Of a DNA stretch of 39,091 bases, positions 1 to 10,592 are shown in pieces. Both the position numbers and the translations under genes were made by a program. Source of the DNA: Cyclobacteriaceae bacterium. Lineage in GTDB: Bacteria; Bacteroidota; Bacteroidia; Cytophagales; Cyclobacteriaceae. The notes below the pieces were generated by a model. The model made no database searches. It was not told the origin of the DNA and saw only the letters and a list, made by a program, of their open reading frames with translations. The stretch is from positions 1 through 39,091 of the forward strand of contig JAMOMJ010000236.1 in assembly GCA_027067135.1 (NCBI GenBank), read 5' to 3'. Position 1 is the stretch's first letter. Each line of letters starts with the position of its first letter.

Positions 1-2
1 GT

Positions 3-290
3 TACGATGAAGAGGAAAAGCAAGCTGCGATTCAAAAATTAGGAGCAAAACCCGAAATTACACGGTTTAAAGGACTTGGTGAAATATCACCAGATGAGTT
101 TGGCGAATTTATTGGAGATGAAATTCGTTTGGATCCGGTAATCCAGCGAGAGGATACCAGTATCGAGAAATTATTGAGTTTTTATATGGGTAAAAACACG
201 CCCGATAGACAAAAATTTATCATTGATAAATTAAGAGTTGAAAAAGATTTTGTTGAAGAAGAAATTCGATATTCAAAATTAAATACGTAG
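3..290 (+). CDS. parE: DNA topoisomerase IV subunit B, C-terminal fragment (gene starts upstream of window)
   Basis: Frame-3 translation [46 protein letters not shown]... has the 'RFKGLGE' GyrB/ParE C-terminal motif; stop at 288-290; followed by parC. Confidence 0.93.
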   Translation, partial: YDEEEKQAAIQKLGAKPEITRFKGLGEISPDEFGEFIGDEIRLDPVIQREDTSIEKLLSFYMGKNTPDRQKFIIDKLRVEKDFVEEEIRYSKLNT

Positions 291-342
291 GAGTACGAAT
301 ACATATAATTTATTAAGTAAGGCCTATTAAGGTATTAGTAGC

Positions 343-3057
343 ATGAGTGAAGAAGAATTAACCAATAACCATCACGAGGAATCGCATACTATTGTGCCAC
401 TATCAGGCATGTACGAAAACTGGTTTCTGGATTATGCATCGTATGTAATATTAGAAAGAGCCGTGCCTGCCATTGACGATGGGCTAAAGCCTGTACAAAG
501 GCGAATAATGCATGCCATGAAAGAAATGGACGATGGTAGATTTAATAAAGTAGCCAATGTAATTGGTACTACTATGCAATATCACCCGCATGGCGATGCT
601 GCCATTGGCGATGCTATTACTACCCTTGGTCAAAAAGAATTACTCTTTGAAACCCAAGGAAACTGGGGAGATATACGAACTGGCGATAGAGCTGCAGCTC
701 CTCGGTATATCGAAGTGCGTTTGTCTAAATTTGCATTAGATGTAGCGTTTAACGGGCAAACAACCGATTGGCAGCTTTCGTATGATGGCCGTAAAAAGGA
801 GCCAATTGCATTACCTGTAAAATTTCCTTTGCTTTTAACACAAGGAGTAGATGGTATTGCCGTAGGCCTTTCCACTAAAATATTGCCCCATAACTTTATT
901 GAGTTAGTTAAGGCATCCATCGATGTGTTAAAGGGTAAAAATCCTAAAATCTATCCTGATTTTCTAACAGGTGGAATGGTGGATATTTCGGATTATAAGC
1001 AAGGAGAAAGAGGTGGTAAAGTTAAAGTTCGGGCAAAAATTGAAGTGGTTGATAAAAAAGAAATCATCATTAAAGATATTCCTTATGCTACCACCACCAG
1101 CTCAATCATAGACTCTATTATTAAAGCTAATGATAAGGGGAAAATAAAAATTAAAAAAGTAATAGATAACACGGCAAAGGATGTTGAAATTGCAGTGAGT
1201 TTAGCAACTGGAATGTCTCCTGATGTTACTATAGACGCTCTTTATGCCTTTACTGATTGTGAAATTTCGTTATCTCCCAATGCTTGTGTTATTGTGGAAG
1301 ACAAGCCGATGTTTTTATCGGTAAATGAGATACTAAAAATTAATACCCATCAAACGGTTGAGCTTCTTAAACAAGAACTTGAAATTAGAAGGGCTGAATT
1401 ATTAGAGAAAATATTATTCTCATCTTTAGAAAAAATCTTTATAGAAAATAGAATTTATAGAGATATTGAGGAGTGTGAAACCTGGGAAGCTGTGATTGAA
1501 ACAATCGACAAAGGCCTAACTCCATTTAAACCTCAATTTTATAGAGAAATTACCGAAGAGGACATTATTCGCCTAACTGAAATTAAGATCAAGCGAATTT
1601 CTAAGTTTGATGCCTTTAAGGCTGATGAACTTATGAACAAGCTCGAAGAAGAACTTAAGCAAGTGGTGCACAACTTAGAAAACCTTACTGATTATGCCAT
1701 TTCTTATTTCAATAGATTGTTAGATAAGTATGGAAAAGGCAAGGAGCGTAAAACCGAGATAAAAACCTTTGATGAGATTAAAGCTACTTCGGTGGTAGCC
1801 AATAACCAAAAACTTTATGTAAACCGTAAAGATGGGTTTATAGGTTACAGCCTTAAAAAGGATGAATTTGTTTGTGATTGCTCAGATATTGACGACATAA
1901 TTGTGGTTCGTAAAGATGGAGTTTGCATGGTCTCTCGTATTTCCGAAAAAATATTTATGGGCAAGGATATTTTGCATGTAGGTGTTTGGAAAAAGAATGA
2001 TGAGCGTATGGTATATAACCTTATCTATGTGGATGCTGGCTCTGGTAGAAATATGGTAAAACGTTTTAATGTGTTAGGCGTTACTCGAGATAAGGAGTAC
2101 CATTTAACCAAAGGGGTAAAGGGGTCAAAGGTGCTATATTTTAGTGCCAATCCTAATGGTGAAGCAGAAGTAGTAACTGTAAAACTAACTTCGGGTTGTA
2201 GTGCCAGAACTAAAGTATTCGATTTTGATTTCGCTTCAATTGAGATTAAAGGCCGAGGTGCCGGAGGTAATATTTTAACTAAATATCCTATTCGCAAGGT
2301 AGAATTTAAATCCGAAGGGGTTTCCACCTTATCTGGGATCGATATTTGGTACGATGCATCTGTGGGACGTCTAAATAAAGAATCGAGAGGTGAATTAATA
2401 GGTAATTTTGATGGAGAAGATCGAGTATTGGTGTTATACAAAGACGGGCAATATGAACTTACGACCTATGAGTTATCTAACCACTACGAAGCAGATAAAA
2501 TTAGTATAATAACAAAACTTAATCATGACTTGGTGGTGTCCTTAGTTCATCAGGATGGTAAAACTAAGAATCATTTTATCAAACGTTTCCAAATTGAAAC
2601 TAATACAACAGGTAAAAAGTATGGATTAATTAGTGAAACTCCAGGGTCAAAACTCACAGCCATTTCTGTACACCCGAATCCTGCTCTAAAAATGGATTTG
2701 GTAAAAGGTAAAACCAAAGAAAAAGAAACGACAACTGTACAGGCTACTGAGTTAATTGATGTAAAAGGTTGGAAAGCCATAGGCAACCGCTTATCGCAGC
2801 ACCAAGTTAAGAAGGCTGTATTTATTGAGCCTGAAGTGGCAGTTGTAGAGCCTGAGCCAGCAGCAGATAAGGAGCCTTCGGTAGAGCAAGTTAAAAAGCC
2901 TGAGAAAACACCTGAACCTAAAGTAATTGAGGCGCCTAAATCCATTGCAAAAGAAGAAGAAAAGCCTACTGAAAAACCTGCACCTACACCACCCAAACCA
3001 CCAAAAAAAGAAGGTGGAGGCGACTATGAAGTAGGTACTACACTTGAACTTTTCTAA
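343..3057 (+). CDS. parC: DNA topoisomerase IV subunit A
   Basis: GyrA/ParC N-terminus 'ASYVILERAVPAIDDGLKPVQRRIMHAMKEMDDGRFNKVANVIGTTMQYHPHGDAAIGDA' and catalytic 'AAPRYIEVRL'; adjacent to parE; Pro/Glu/Lys-rich C-terminal tail. Confidence 0.95.
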   Translation: MSEEELTNNHHEESHTIVPLSGMYENWFLDYASYVILERAVPAIDDGLKPVQRRIMHAMKEMDDGRFNKVANVIGTTMQYHPHGDAAIGDAITTLGQKELLFETQGNWGDIRTGDRAAAPRYIEVRLSKFALDVAFNGQTTDWQLSYDGRKKEPIALPVKFPLLLTQGVDGIAVGLSTKILPHNFIELVKASIDVLKGKNPKIYPDFLTGGMVDISDYKQGERGGKVKVRAKIEVVDKKEIIIKDIPYATTTSSIIDSIIKANDKGKIKIKKVIDNTAKDVEIAVSLATGMSPDVTIDALYAFTDCEISLSPNACVIVEDKPMFLSVNEILKINTHQTVELLKQELEIRRAELLEKILFSSLEKIFIENRIYRDIEECETWEAVIETIDKGLTPFKPQFYREITEEDIIRLTEIKIKRISKFDAFKADELMNKLEEELKQVVHNLENLTDYAISYFNRLLDKYGKGKERKTEIKTFDEIKATSVVANNQKLYVNRKDGFIGYSLKKDEFVCDCSDIDDIIVVRKDGVCMVSRISEKIFMGKDILHVGVWKKNDERMVYNLIYVDAGSGRNMVKRFNVLGVTRDKEYHLTKGVKGSKVLYFSANPNGEAEVVTVKLTSGCSARTKVFDFDFASIEIKGRGAGGNILTKYPIRKVEFKSEGVSTLSGIDIWYDASVGRLNKESRGELIGNFDGEDRVLVLYKDGQYELTTYELSNHYEADKISIITKLNHDLVVSLVHQDGKTKNHFIKRFQIETNTTGKKYGLISETPGSKLTAISVHPNPALKMDLVKGKTKEKETTTVQATELIDVKGWKAIGNRLSQHQVKKAVFIEPEVAVVEPEPAADKEPSVEQVKKPEKTPEPKVIEAPKSIAKEEEKPTEKPAPTPPKPPKKEGGGDYEVGTTLELF

Positions 3058-3738
3058 GTGAGCGACCAGACTAGACTAGCCGAGTTTCTTGCCCCTTATG
3101 TGAGCGATCATAAGAAAGCTTTAATGAGTAAAGTAATGAGTAAACGAACTCGACATTTAACCGTGGTGCTCGAAAATATTTATCATCCACATAATGCAAG
3201 TGCCGTAGTGCGCAGTTGCGATTGTTTCGGAATTCAGGATATTCATATAATAGAAGGTGATAATGAGTATAATATAAACCCTTATGTGGTACGAGGTGCG
3301 GCTAAATGGATTTCACTTTATAAATACCAGCAGTCTGAAACAAAAGAGAATTGCTTTGCTCAGCTAAAATCAAATGGCTATAAATTGGTTGGTACCTCAC
3401 CAAATCCTGAGTATAAGTCAATTAATAAGTTTTCCATAGATGAAAAAACCGCATTGGTTTTTGGACAAGAAGAAACTGGGTTGAGCGAATTTGCAAACTC
3501 CCAAATGGATGATTTTGTTCATATACCTATGGTTGGGTTTACTGAAAGTTTCAATATCTCGGTAAGTGCTGCTATTTGTTTATTTGAACTTTCTAATAAA
3601 ATTAGAGAATCGGAGGTGGAGTGGCAACTTTCTGATACTGAAAAAGATAGCTTAATCTTGGATTGGTATAAAAATATTATTGCAAGATCTGATGTACTTG
3701 AGCGTGAGTTTTTACGTATAAGTAATGTTGATGACTAA
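3058..3738 (+). CDS. trmH: TrmH-family RNA 2'-O-methyltransferase (SpoU superfamily)
   Basis: 'IYHPHNASAVVRSCDCFGIQDIHII', 'ALVFGQEETGLSE' and 'MVGFTESFNISVSAAICLFEL' are SpoU/TrmH motifs; GTG start directly after the parC stop. Confidence 0.88.
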   Translation: MSDQTRLAEFLAPYVSDHKKALMSKVMSKRTRHLTVVLENIYHPHNASAVVRSCDCFGIQDIHIIEGDNEYNINPYVVRGAAKWISLYKYQQSETKENCFAQLKSNGYKLVGTSPNPEYKSINKFSIDEKTALVFGQEETGLSEFANSQMDDFVHIPMVGFTESFNISVSAAICLFELSNKIRESEVEWQLSDTEKDSLILDWYKNIIARSDVLEREFLRISNVDD

Positions 3739-3774
3739 GCTTGGTTAAAGCATAAAACAAACGAACCCTGAGGC

Positions 3775-4359
3775 TTGAAGAAATTAAAAAGAATTATTGT
3801 ATCAATATTGGCTATAATGATAGCCATAAATATTTGGATGGTGGCATCCACCAAAGATCAAATGTTTAGCTCACTGGAAAAAATGCCATATAATGAGGTT
3901 GGACTTGTTTTAGGAACAAGCAACAAAAATAGAAATGGCACTGAGAATAAGTTTTTCTCCGAGCGGATGGCAACTGCTGCTCAGCTATTAAAAAATGGTA
4001 AAATTGATAGAATCATAGTTAGTGGTGATAATCGAACTAAATATTATAACGAACCATTAATGATGGAAACGGCTCTTATTGAATTGGGTGTCCCCAAAGA
4101 AAAAATTTTATTAGATACTGCAGGTTTTCGAACGATTGAGTCGATAAAAAATGTGGAGAAGCAATTTGGACTTAAAAAATTTACCATCATCACCCAAGAG
4201 TTTCATGGTTACAGAGCTTTGTTTATAAGTAATCATTTACATCTTAATGCACAAGTTATGAGTACACATAGGTTACCTCTAAAAGATTCTGGCAATGTAC
4301 GAATACGCGAGTTTTTTGCAAGAATAAAGGCATTAGCCGATTTATACTTGTTTACTTGA
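3775..4359 (+). CDS. DUF218 / SanA-YdcF-like membrane protein
   Basis: N-terminal TM segment followed by 'VGLVLGTSNK...RMATAAQLLKNGKIDRIIVSGDN...PKEKILLDTAGFRTIESI'; TTG start. Confidence 0.82.
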   Translation: MKKLKRIIVSILAIMIAINIWMVASTKDQMFSSLEKMPYNEVGLVLGTSNKNRNGTENKFFSERMATAAQLLKNGKIDRIIVSGDNRTKYYNEPLMMETALIELGVPKEKILLDTAGFRTIESIKNVEKQFGLKKFTIITQEFHGYRALFISNHLHLNAQVMSTHRLPLKDSGNVRIREFFARIKALADLYLFT

Positions 4360-4453
4360 CAAGTGTTCGCTGAATTCTATTTTATGGGTTGTCTCTAATA
4401 CTTATTTGATATTATTTTGTATTCTTTAAGCATGTAAGCATTCATTGTAACAA

Positions 4454-6946
4454 TTGAAATTTTTTAGCACCTATATCATTATTACTTTTTTTGTCAGCCT
4501 ATCAGGCTTTGCTCAAAAAACCATAGTCTATGGTAAAGTTAAGGATGCAGACAATGGTGATCCAATACCATTTGCCAATGTTATTTTTAAAGGTACTACT
4601 ATTGGTATTACCACTAATTTTGATGGAACCTATCGCATTGAAACCACTCAAAAGGTAGATTCAGTAGTGGCAAGCTATATTGGCTATAAACAAAAAATGT
4701 TGCCCATTATTTCCGGAATTGAGCAGAATCTTGATTTCCAGCTAACAGAAGAAATTTTAAATTTAGAAGAGGTCGTTTTTGTTGCTAAAGAAAATCCTGC
4801 ATTTGCTATAATGAGAAATGTAGTAAAAAACAAAAAACTAAATGACAAACGCTCATTAACTGCTTACGAGTATGAAAGCTACACCAAAATTGAGGCAGAT
4901 GTTGATAATATTACCGATAAGTTTAAGCAAAACAAGCATATAAAAAAGATAGTACACGTACTGGATAGTATTGAAATTATTGCAGGAGAAAATGGACGAC
5001 CTATTTTACCCATATTTTTCTCGGAAGCTATCTCTAAATATTATGTGCGTAATAACCCAGATATGCGCCACGAGTATATCACTAAAACCAAGGTAACAGG
5101 GTTAGGGCTTACCGATGGCACTTTTACATCACAAATTGTAGGTTCTACTTATCAGGAGTATAATTTCTATCGAAATTATATGACCATCATCGAAAAGGAG
5201 TTTGTTTCTCCATTGGCTAATGGTTGGAAAGGAATTTATAACTTTTATTTAATTGATAGTGTAATGATTGGAGATGACTTTACCTATCGATTGGATTTTG
5301 AACCCAAACGAAAGAATGACCTGGCCTTTAAAGGTACCATTTGGATAACCAAAGAAGGGTATGCTTTGAAGCAGGTTGATGTTTCTGTTGGTAAAAAAGC
5401 TAATCTCAATTTTATTGAGAAAATTAATATCAAACAAGAATTAACAAAAACAGAAGCCGGGCCTTGGCTTCCTTCAAAAACAAGGGTGCTAATTGATGTG
5501 GCTCAACCCACAGAAGAAGTAGCAGGGCTGCTTGCTAAGTTTTACATCTCCAATAAAGATTTTGTAGTAAATCAGCCTCGTAATGAATCCTTTTATCGCT
5601 TACCGGTAGAAATGGATGAAGAAGTTAGGATGAGCAATGATTTATATTGGAAGGAAAGGAGACACGAGAGCCTTACTAAAAGTGAAATAAATGTGTACCA
5701 AATGGTGGACACACTAAAGAAAATCCCTTCGATTAAAACGTATATAGATATGGCTAAATTTGCTTACAGTGGCTATTATCGTTTTAATAAATTTAGAATT
5801 GGCCCATACCCTCTTTTCTTATCGTTTAATGATATTGAAGGACTTAGAGTAGGTTTTGGAGGAGAAACGACCTTTCAATTTAGTAACAAATGGATATTTA
5901 AAGGTCTTATTGGGTATGGGTTTGGAGATGAGCAATGGAAATATAAAGCCGGAGTAGATTATGTGCTATCGCGCAAGCCTTGGGTGAAAATGGGAGTTGA
6001 AATAAGGCAGGACATCGACCCTGTATATTTTACATATCGAGATATAAACGATGAAGGAGCTTTTTATGCTTTTAATCGACTAGGCACACTACGGAGACCG
6101 TTTGATCATAAAAAGCTACAATTTAGGCTAGACAATCAGTTGGTTAGGGACGTAAACACCCGATTAACACTTCGATACGACCAGCTTAATCCACTATTCG
6201 ACTTTAGCTATTATGAGGATATTGCTCGCAAGGATGTAATTAAAACTAACATTACTACCACAGAAGCGCGTTTACAGGTTGAGTGGGCTAAAGATCGAAA
6301 GTATTTAATAGATGATAATGATAGAGTTAGTGGTGGCATTGGTCGTTTCCCTATTGTTCGATTAAAATTTACAGCGGGCATGCCTTTGTTGGATAGTGAT
6401 TTGCAATACCAAAAATTAGGATTTGAGTTTATTAAAAAAATAAAGATGGGAGAACTTGGCACTTCTTTCTTAAAATTAGAAGGTGAATACGTTTTTGGAA
6501 ATGTGCCGTACCCCTTACTTAGAAACCACTGGGGAAACGAAACACCATTTTATACAGCCTTCACTTATAACTTAATGGATAATTTTGAGTTTACTTCAGA
6601 TCGTTTTATCACTATGAGCTACCGCCACCATTTTGAAGGGAAAATATTAAATCATATACCGCTATTAAGATCGTTAAAACTTCGTTTGGTTGGTGAGGCA
6701 AAAGTATTATATGGAGGAATGCGCCAAGAAAACTTAGATATTATTGTGCCTGTTTTGAATGCAAACGGTGAGGAAATCAAGCAATTTGGAGTGTTAGAAA
6801 CCAATTTACCTTATGTAGAAGTAGCTTATGGTATAGAGAATATCTTCAAAGTAATTCGGGTCGATTTCTTTCATCGCCTTACATACACCGATGATCCTTC
6901 TATCAACAATTTTGGGGTTAAAATAGGATTTCAGTTTATTTTGTAA
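4454..6946 (+). CDS. DUF5686-type outer-membrane protein with N-terminal carboxypeptidase-like regulatory domain
   Basis: Signal peptide then 'VYGKVKDADNGDPIPFANVIFKGTTIGITTNFDGTYRIET' (CarboxypepD_reg-like); long C-terminal beta-rich region ending FQFIL; TTG start. Confidence 0.8.
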   Translation: MKFFSTYIIITFFVSLSGFAQKTIVYGKVKDADNGDPIPFANVIFKGTTIGITTNFDGTYRIETTQKVDSVVASYIGYKQKMLPIISGIEQNLDFQLTEEILNLEEVVFVAKENPAFAIMRNVVKNKKLNDKRSLTAYEYESYTKIEADVDNITDKFKQNKHIKKIVHVLDSIEIIAGENGRPILPIFFSEAISKYYVRNNPDMRHEYITKTKVTGLGLTDGTFTSQIVGSTYQEYNFYRNYMTIIEKEFVSPLANGWKGIYNFYLIDSVMIGDDFTYRLDFEPKRKNDLAFKGTIWITKEGYALKQVDVSVGKKANLNFIEKINIKQELTKTEAGPWLPSKTRVLIDVAQPTEEVAGLLAKFYISNKDFVVNQPRNESFYRLPVEMDEEVRMSNDLYWKERRHESLTKSEINVYQMVDTLKKIPSIKTYIDMAKFAYSGYYRFNKFRIGPYPLFLSFNDIEGLRVGFGGETTFQFSNKWIFKGLIGYGFGDEQWKYKAGVDYVLSRKPWVKMGVEIRQDIDPVYFTYRDINDEGAFYAFNRLGTLRRPFDHKKLQFRLDNQLVRDVNTRLTLRYDQLNPLFDFSYYEDIARKDVIKTNITTTEARLQVEWAKDRKYLIDDNDRVSGGIGRFPIVRLKFTAGMPLLDSDLQYQKLGFEFIKKIKMGELGTSFLKLEGEYVFGNVPYPLLRNHWGNETPFYTAFTYNLMDNFEFTSDRFITMSYRHHFEGKILNHIPLLRSLKLRLVGEAKVLYGGMRQENLDIIVPVLNANGEEIKQFGVLETNLPYVEVAYGIENIFKVIRVDFFHRLTYTDDPSINNFGVKIGFQFIL

Positions 6947-6993
6947 TTGTTAATTGAGAGTAATAATTAACTAATCTACCTATTTTTGAAGCT

Positions 6994-8391
6994 ATGGCTA
7001 CTTTAAAAAATAATTCTGTATTACAGGCAACTGCTCAATATAAAAAATACCACGTTGGTAAAATTGAAACTAACCAGTTTACACATCAAACTTTTATAAA
7101 CGTACTTGATGGTTTTAAGGAGGATGAGCAGCTTAAATTTAAAGAAATTGGGTATTCAGAAGAGGGTAGGGTTATTAAAAGCATAACCTTTGGCAAAGGC
7201 AAAACAAAACTGCTTTTATGGAGCCAAATGCATGGCAATGAATCTACCGCTACTAGAGCCATACTTGATATTCTTAAATTTTTAATAGCAGATGATGAAT
7301 TTAATTCTTTTAGAGAGGAACTAGTACAAAAGCTAACCATTCAGTTCATTCCTATGTTAAATCCTGATGGCACTAATCGTTTTCAGCGAAGAACAGCAAC
7401 TGAAATTGATATGAACAGAGATGCTGTTGAATTGCAGACCCCCGAAGGGGAATTGCTTATGAGCATAGTGGATAAATTTAAACCTGATGTTGGATTTAAT
7501 TTACACGACCAGCGCAGGTTTTATAATGTGAGCGGAACAAAAGTGCCTTCAAGCATATCATTTTTAGCACCAGCCTATAATGAAGCTAGAGAAGTTAATG
7601 CTACTAGAGAGAAGGCTATGCAGTTGATTGTAGGAATGAATAAAACGTTGCAAAATTTTATTCCTGACGGCATTGGTTTATACGATGATACCTATAGTTT
7701 TCGCTCCTTTGGGGATAATATTCAGGCCAAAGGAGTAAGCACTATATTAATTGAATCTGGTTGGCTAAAGAATGACATGGAAAAAGAAGCTATTCGAAAG
7801 CTGAATTTTACTGCTTTGCTTTCAGGCTTTCAAATGATAGCAAACAATAGTTACTCAAAATATTCGGTTAAGAATTACGAAGCTATTCCTCTTATTGACA
7901 CTAAGCTTTTTGATGTGCTTATTAAAAATGTAAGTGTGGGTAATGCAAAAGTAGATGTAGGAATTAGCAGAACTGAACATTTATTAGAAGCACCAAATTA
8001 CTATTCCATAGGTTTGCTCGAAGACTTAGGTGATTTATCAGCCCACTACGGTTTTGAAACTGTAAATGCAAAAGGTCTAAAAATGGTTTCTGGAAAATCT
8101 ATTTTAGTAGATAAGTTAGAAGAACTATCGATGGTTTCGGTAAAGCGACTTTTACGACAAGGCATACTTTTTTTTATCACTCAAAATATCCCGTTTGAAC
8201 CGCATGTGCCATTTCCTGTTAACTTAGTGCACCCTCGTAAGGTGCAAGAAGTGCAGTCCATAAAATTTGATGGTAAAGCTAATTTTTTATTAGTGGACAG
8301 TGCCAATAAAATTAAGTACATCATAATGAATGGGTTTCTTATCAATCCATCAAATATTGATTCTTCAACTAATGGACTTGTTGTGGTGTAA
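6994..8391 (+). CDS. M14-family zinc carboxypeptidase-like protein
   Basis: 'LLLWSQMHGNESTATRAILDILKFL' (HxxE zinc motif), 'FIPMLNPDGTNRFQRRTATEIDMNRD', 'FNLHDQ'. Confidence 0.85.
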   Translation: MATLKNNSVLQATAQYKKYHVGKIETNQFTHQTFINVLDGFKEDEQLKFKEIGYSEEGRVIKSITFGKGKTKLLLWSQMHGNESTATRAILDILKFLIADDEFNSFREELVQKLTIQFIPMLNPDGTNRFQRRTATEIDMNRDAVELQTPEGELLMSIVDKFKPDVGFNLHDQRRFYNVSGTKVPSSISFLAPAYNEAREVNATREKAMQLIVGMNKTLQNFIPDGIGLYDDTYSFRSFGDNIQAKGVSTILIESGWLKNDMEKEAIRKLNFTALLSGFQMIANNSYSKYSVKNYEAIPLIDTKLFDVLIKNVSVGNAKVDVGISRTEHLLEAPNYYSIGLLEDLGDLSAHYGFETVNAKGLKMVSGKSILVDKLEELSMVSVKRLLRQGILFFITQNIPFEPHVPFPVNLVHPRKVQEVQSIKFDGKANFLLVDSANKIKYIIMNGFLINPSNIDSSTNGLVVV

Positions 8392-8722
8392 TTAACACCG
8401 CCATTTGGAGACTTTGTTAATTACAAGGGGAATTGATTCAATTTTCGATAGTATTAACTATCGAGTCACCTGATGACTTCAATTCTACAGAAGCCATCCT
8501 GAAGTATCGAAAATCTCATAATGGTTAACACTTTATAATGGTGTTATTACCGAGCGTAAGACTCGGTAATCTCAGGGCTCGGCAGAGCCCATATTATAAT
8601 GCTAACCTTTTTTAGTTCATCTAAATGTCAGATTATCAGGCAAATAAAAATTATTTTCATTCCTCATTAAACCTTTTACATTTCACTTTCTCTAAGAAGC
8701 AAACAAACTAAAAAACGAGAAA

Positions 8723-9604
8723 ATGAAAAAGCTAAAAACAATCAACACACTATTAGTTAGAGCGGCTCTCAGTCTTGGAGTTATTGCAATGTTATTTGTT
8801 ACTTCTTGTCAACAGTCTGCAGACGAACCAAATGCAACAGATTTTTCAGCCACAGAAGCTGATGCAATTGCACAAGCAGATTTTGATGAAATTGATGACA
8901 TTGCAGAAAGTGCCTTAGGGTATGCCGATGGTTCTATCGGTGGTAAAACAGATGGAACCGAAGAAAGAGGAATGGACGAAAGAGCTTCTTGCGCTACGGT
9001 AACTCACGATGCCGATGCCCAAACTATTACCATCGATTTTGGAGATGGATGTACCGGCCCTTATGGCAATACAAGAAGTGGAATTATATTTATCACTTAT
9101 GATGGAAAACGCTTTATACCCGGTTCAACCTGGAAAGTTGAATTAAGAAACTTCTATTTTAACGATCGTCATATTGAAGGAACCAGAATGACTGAAAACG
9201 TGTCTGAGTCGCTTGAGTCCAACCCTAAGTTTCACATTACATTAACCGATGGTAAAGTAACTTGGCCTGATGGCACTTTCGCAACTAGTGAAGTAGATCG
9301 CTACAGAGAGTGGTTTAGAGCGTCTAATCCTATGTTAGATGAAATGCATATATTAGAAGGCAGCATAGCTTTTGGCTTAAATAAAGAAGGAGTACGATAT
9401 AGCACAACAGTATTAGCTGATCTAATCTTTAAAAGAATTTGTAGAGCTTCTAATACAGCACGCATTCCGGTTCAAGGAATAAAAGAAATAGAGATTGGAG
9501 AAAAAACCTATACCATTGACTTTGGAGATGGCACTTGCGATAGCATAATAACTATTACCGTAGGTGATGAATCCAGAGAAGTTGATGTTTCAAACCGTAT
9601 CTAA
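8723..9604 (+). CDS. Putative lipoprotein of unknown function
   Basis: Signal peptide with lipobox 'LFVTSCQQ'; internal repeat of (T)YTIDFGDG-type motif; no recognised family. Confidence 0.75.
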   Translation: MKKLKTINTLLVRAALSLGVIAMLFVTSCQQSADEPNATDFSATEADAIAQADFDEIDDIAESALGYADGSIGGKTDGTEERGMDERASCATVTHDADAQTITIDFGDGCTGPYGNTRSGIIFITYDGKRFIPGSTWKVELRNFYFNDRHIEGTRMTENVSESLESNPKFHITLTDGKVTWPDGTFATSEVDRYREWFRASNPMLDEMHILEGSIAFGLNKEGVRYSTTVLADLIFKRICRASNTARIPVQGIKEIEIGEKTYTIDFGDGTCDSIITITVGDESREVDVSNRI

Positions 9605-9645
9605 TTTACTTGATTGGCAAACGTGCCATCAGGTTGTTGAGTAAG

Positions 9646-9670
9646 AAGCCCCGCTTTGTGGGGCTTTTTT
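9646..9670 (+). terminator. Rho-independent terminator downstream of the 8723-9604 lipoprotein gene
   Basis: AAGCCCC-gctttgt-GGGGCTT followed by T tract. Confidence 0.88.
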
Positions 9671-9730
9671 ATTTGCCTAATCTTTTAATAAAGCCTGTGT
9701 AATTCTTAGCTTTGTGGCAAACCATTCAAT

Positions 9731-10525
9731 ATGAAGCAATACCACGATTTAATGCAGCGCATACTCGATGAAGGAGTAGAGAAAGGAGATAGAACAGGCA
9801 CAGGAACCATTAGTGTTTTTGGCCACCAAAGCAGGTATAATTTGCAAGAAGGTTTTCCTGTTATTACCACTAAAAAGCTGCATTTACGATCGATTATTTA
9901 TGAATTGCTATGGTTTTTAAAAGGTGATACCAACATTAATTTTCTTAAAGAAAATGGCGTAAAAATTTGGGATGAATGGGCTGATGAAAAAGGTAACCTT
10001 GGCCCAGTGTATGGCTACCAATGGCGTAGTTGGCCAGCCCCCAATGGAAAACATATCGATCAAATTTCTCAGGTAGTAGATCAGCTCAAGAACAACCCAA
10101 ACTCCAGACGAATAATTGTTAGTGCATGGAATGTGGGTGAAATTGAAAATATGGCTTTGCCTCCTTGTCACGCTTTCTTTCAGTTTTATGTGGCAGAAGG
10201 TAAGCTCAGTTGCCAGCTATACCAGCGCTCAGCCGATGTGTTTTTAGGCGTACCTTTTAACATTGCCTCTTATGCATTATTAACCATGATGGTGGCCCAA
10301 GTATGCGGCCTGCAGCCAGGTGATTTTATTCATACATTAGGAGATGCACATTTATACAGCAACCACTTGGAGCAAACCAAATTACAGTTGAGCCGTACTC
10401 CTAAAAAATTACCAATAATGAAAATCAACCCTAAGGTCAACAATATCTTCGATTTTACGTATGAAGACTTTGAGTTGGTTGGCTATGAACCCGATCCTCA
10501 TATAAAAGGAAAAGTGGCCGTGTAA
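9731..10525 (+). CDS. thyA: Thymidylate synthase
   Basis: '[49 protein letters not shown]', '[13 protein letters not shown]', '[20 protein letters not shown]'. Confidence 0.98.
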   Translation: MKQYHDLMQRILDEGVEKGDRTGTGTISVFGHQSRYNLQEGFPVITTKKLHLRSIIYELLWFLKGDTNINFLKENGVKIWDEWADEKGNLGPVYGYQWRSWPAPNGKHIDQISQVVDQLKNNPNSRRIIVSAWNVGEIENMALPPCHAFFQFYVAEGKLSCQLYQRSADVFLGVPFNIASYALLTMMVAQVCGLQPGDFIHTLGDAHLYSNHLEQTKLQLSRTPKKLPIMKINPKVNNIFDFTYEDFELVGYEPDPHIKGKVAV

Positions 10526-10592
10526 GCTATTTCCCATTTATATAAATCTTTTAAGAAATATTTATCGTTTAGCTTAATATTGAGCTATAATA

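Noticed and set aside
630-2996. Antisense ORFs inside parC (96, 138, 141 aa)
   Set aside because: Low-complexity translations opposite a clearly coding gene; mirror effects of codon usage
343-3057. Unusual Pro/Glu/Lys-rich tail of ParC as a novel domain
   Set aside because: Variable C-terminal tails are common in ParC/GyrA of this group; no evidence for specific function
5249-7340. Antisense ORFs (60-84 aa) opposite the DUF5686 and M14 genes
   Set aside because: No recognisable motifs, short, opposite strong CDS
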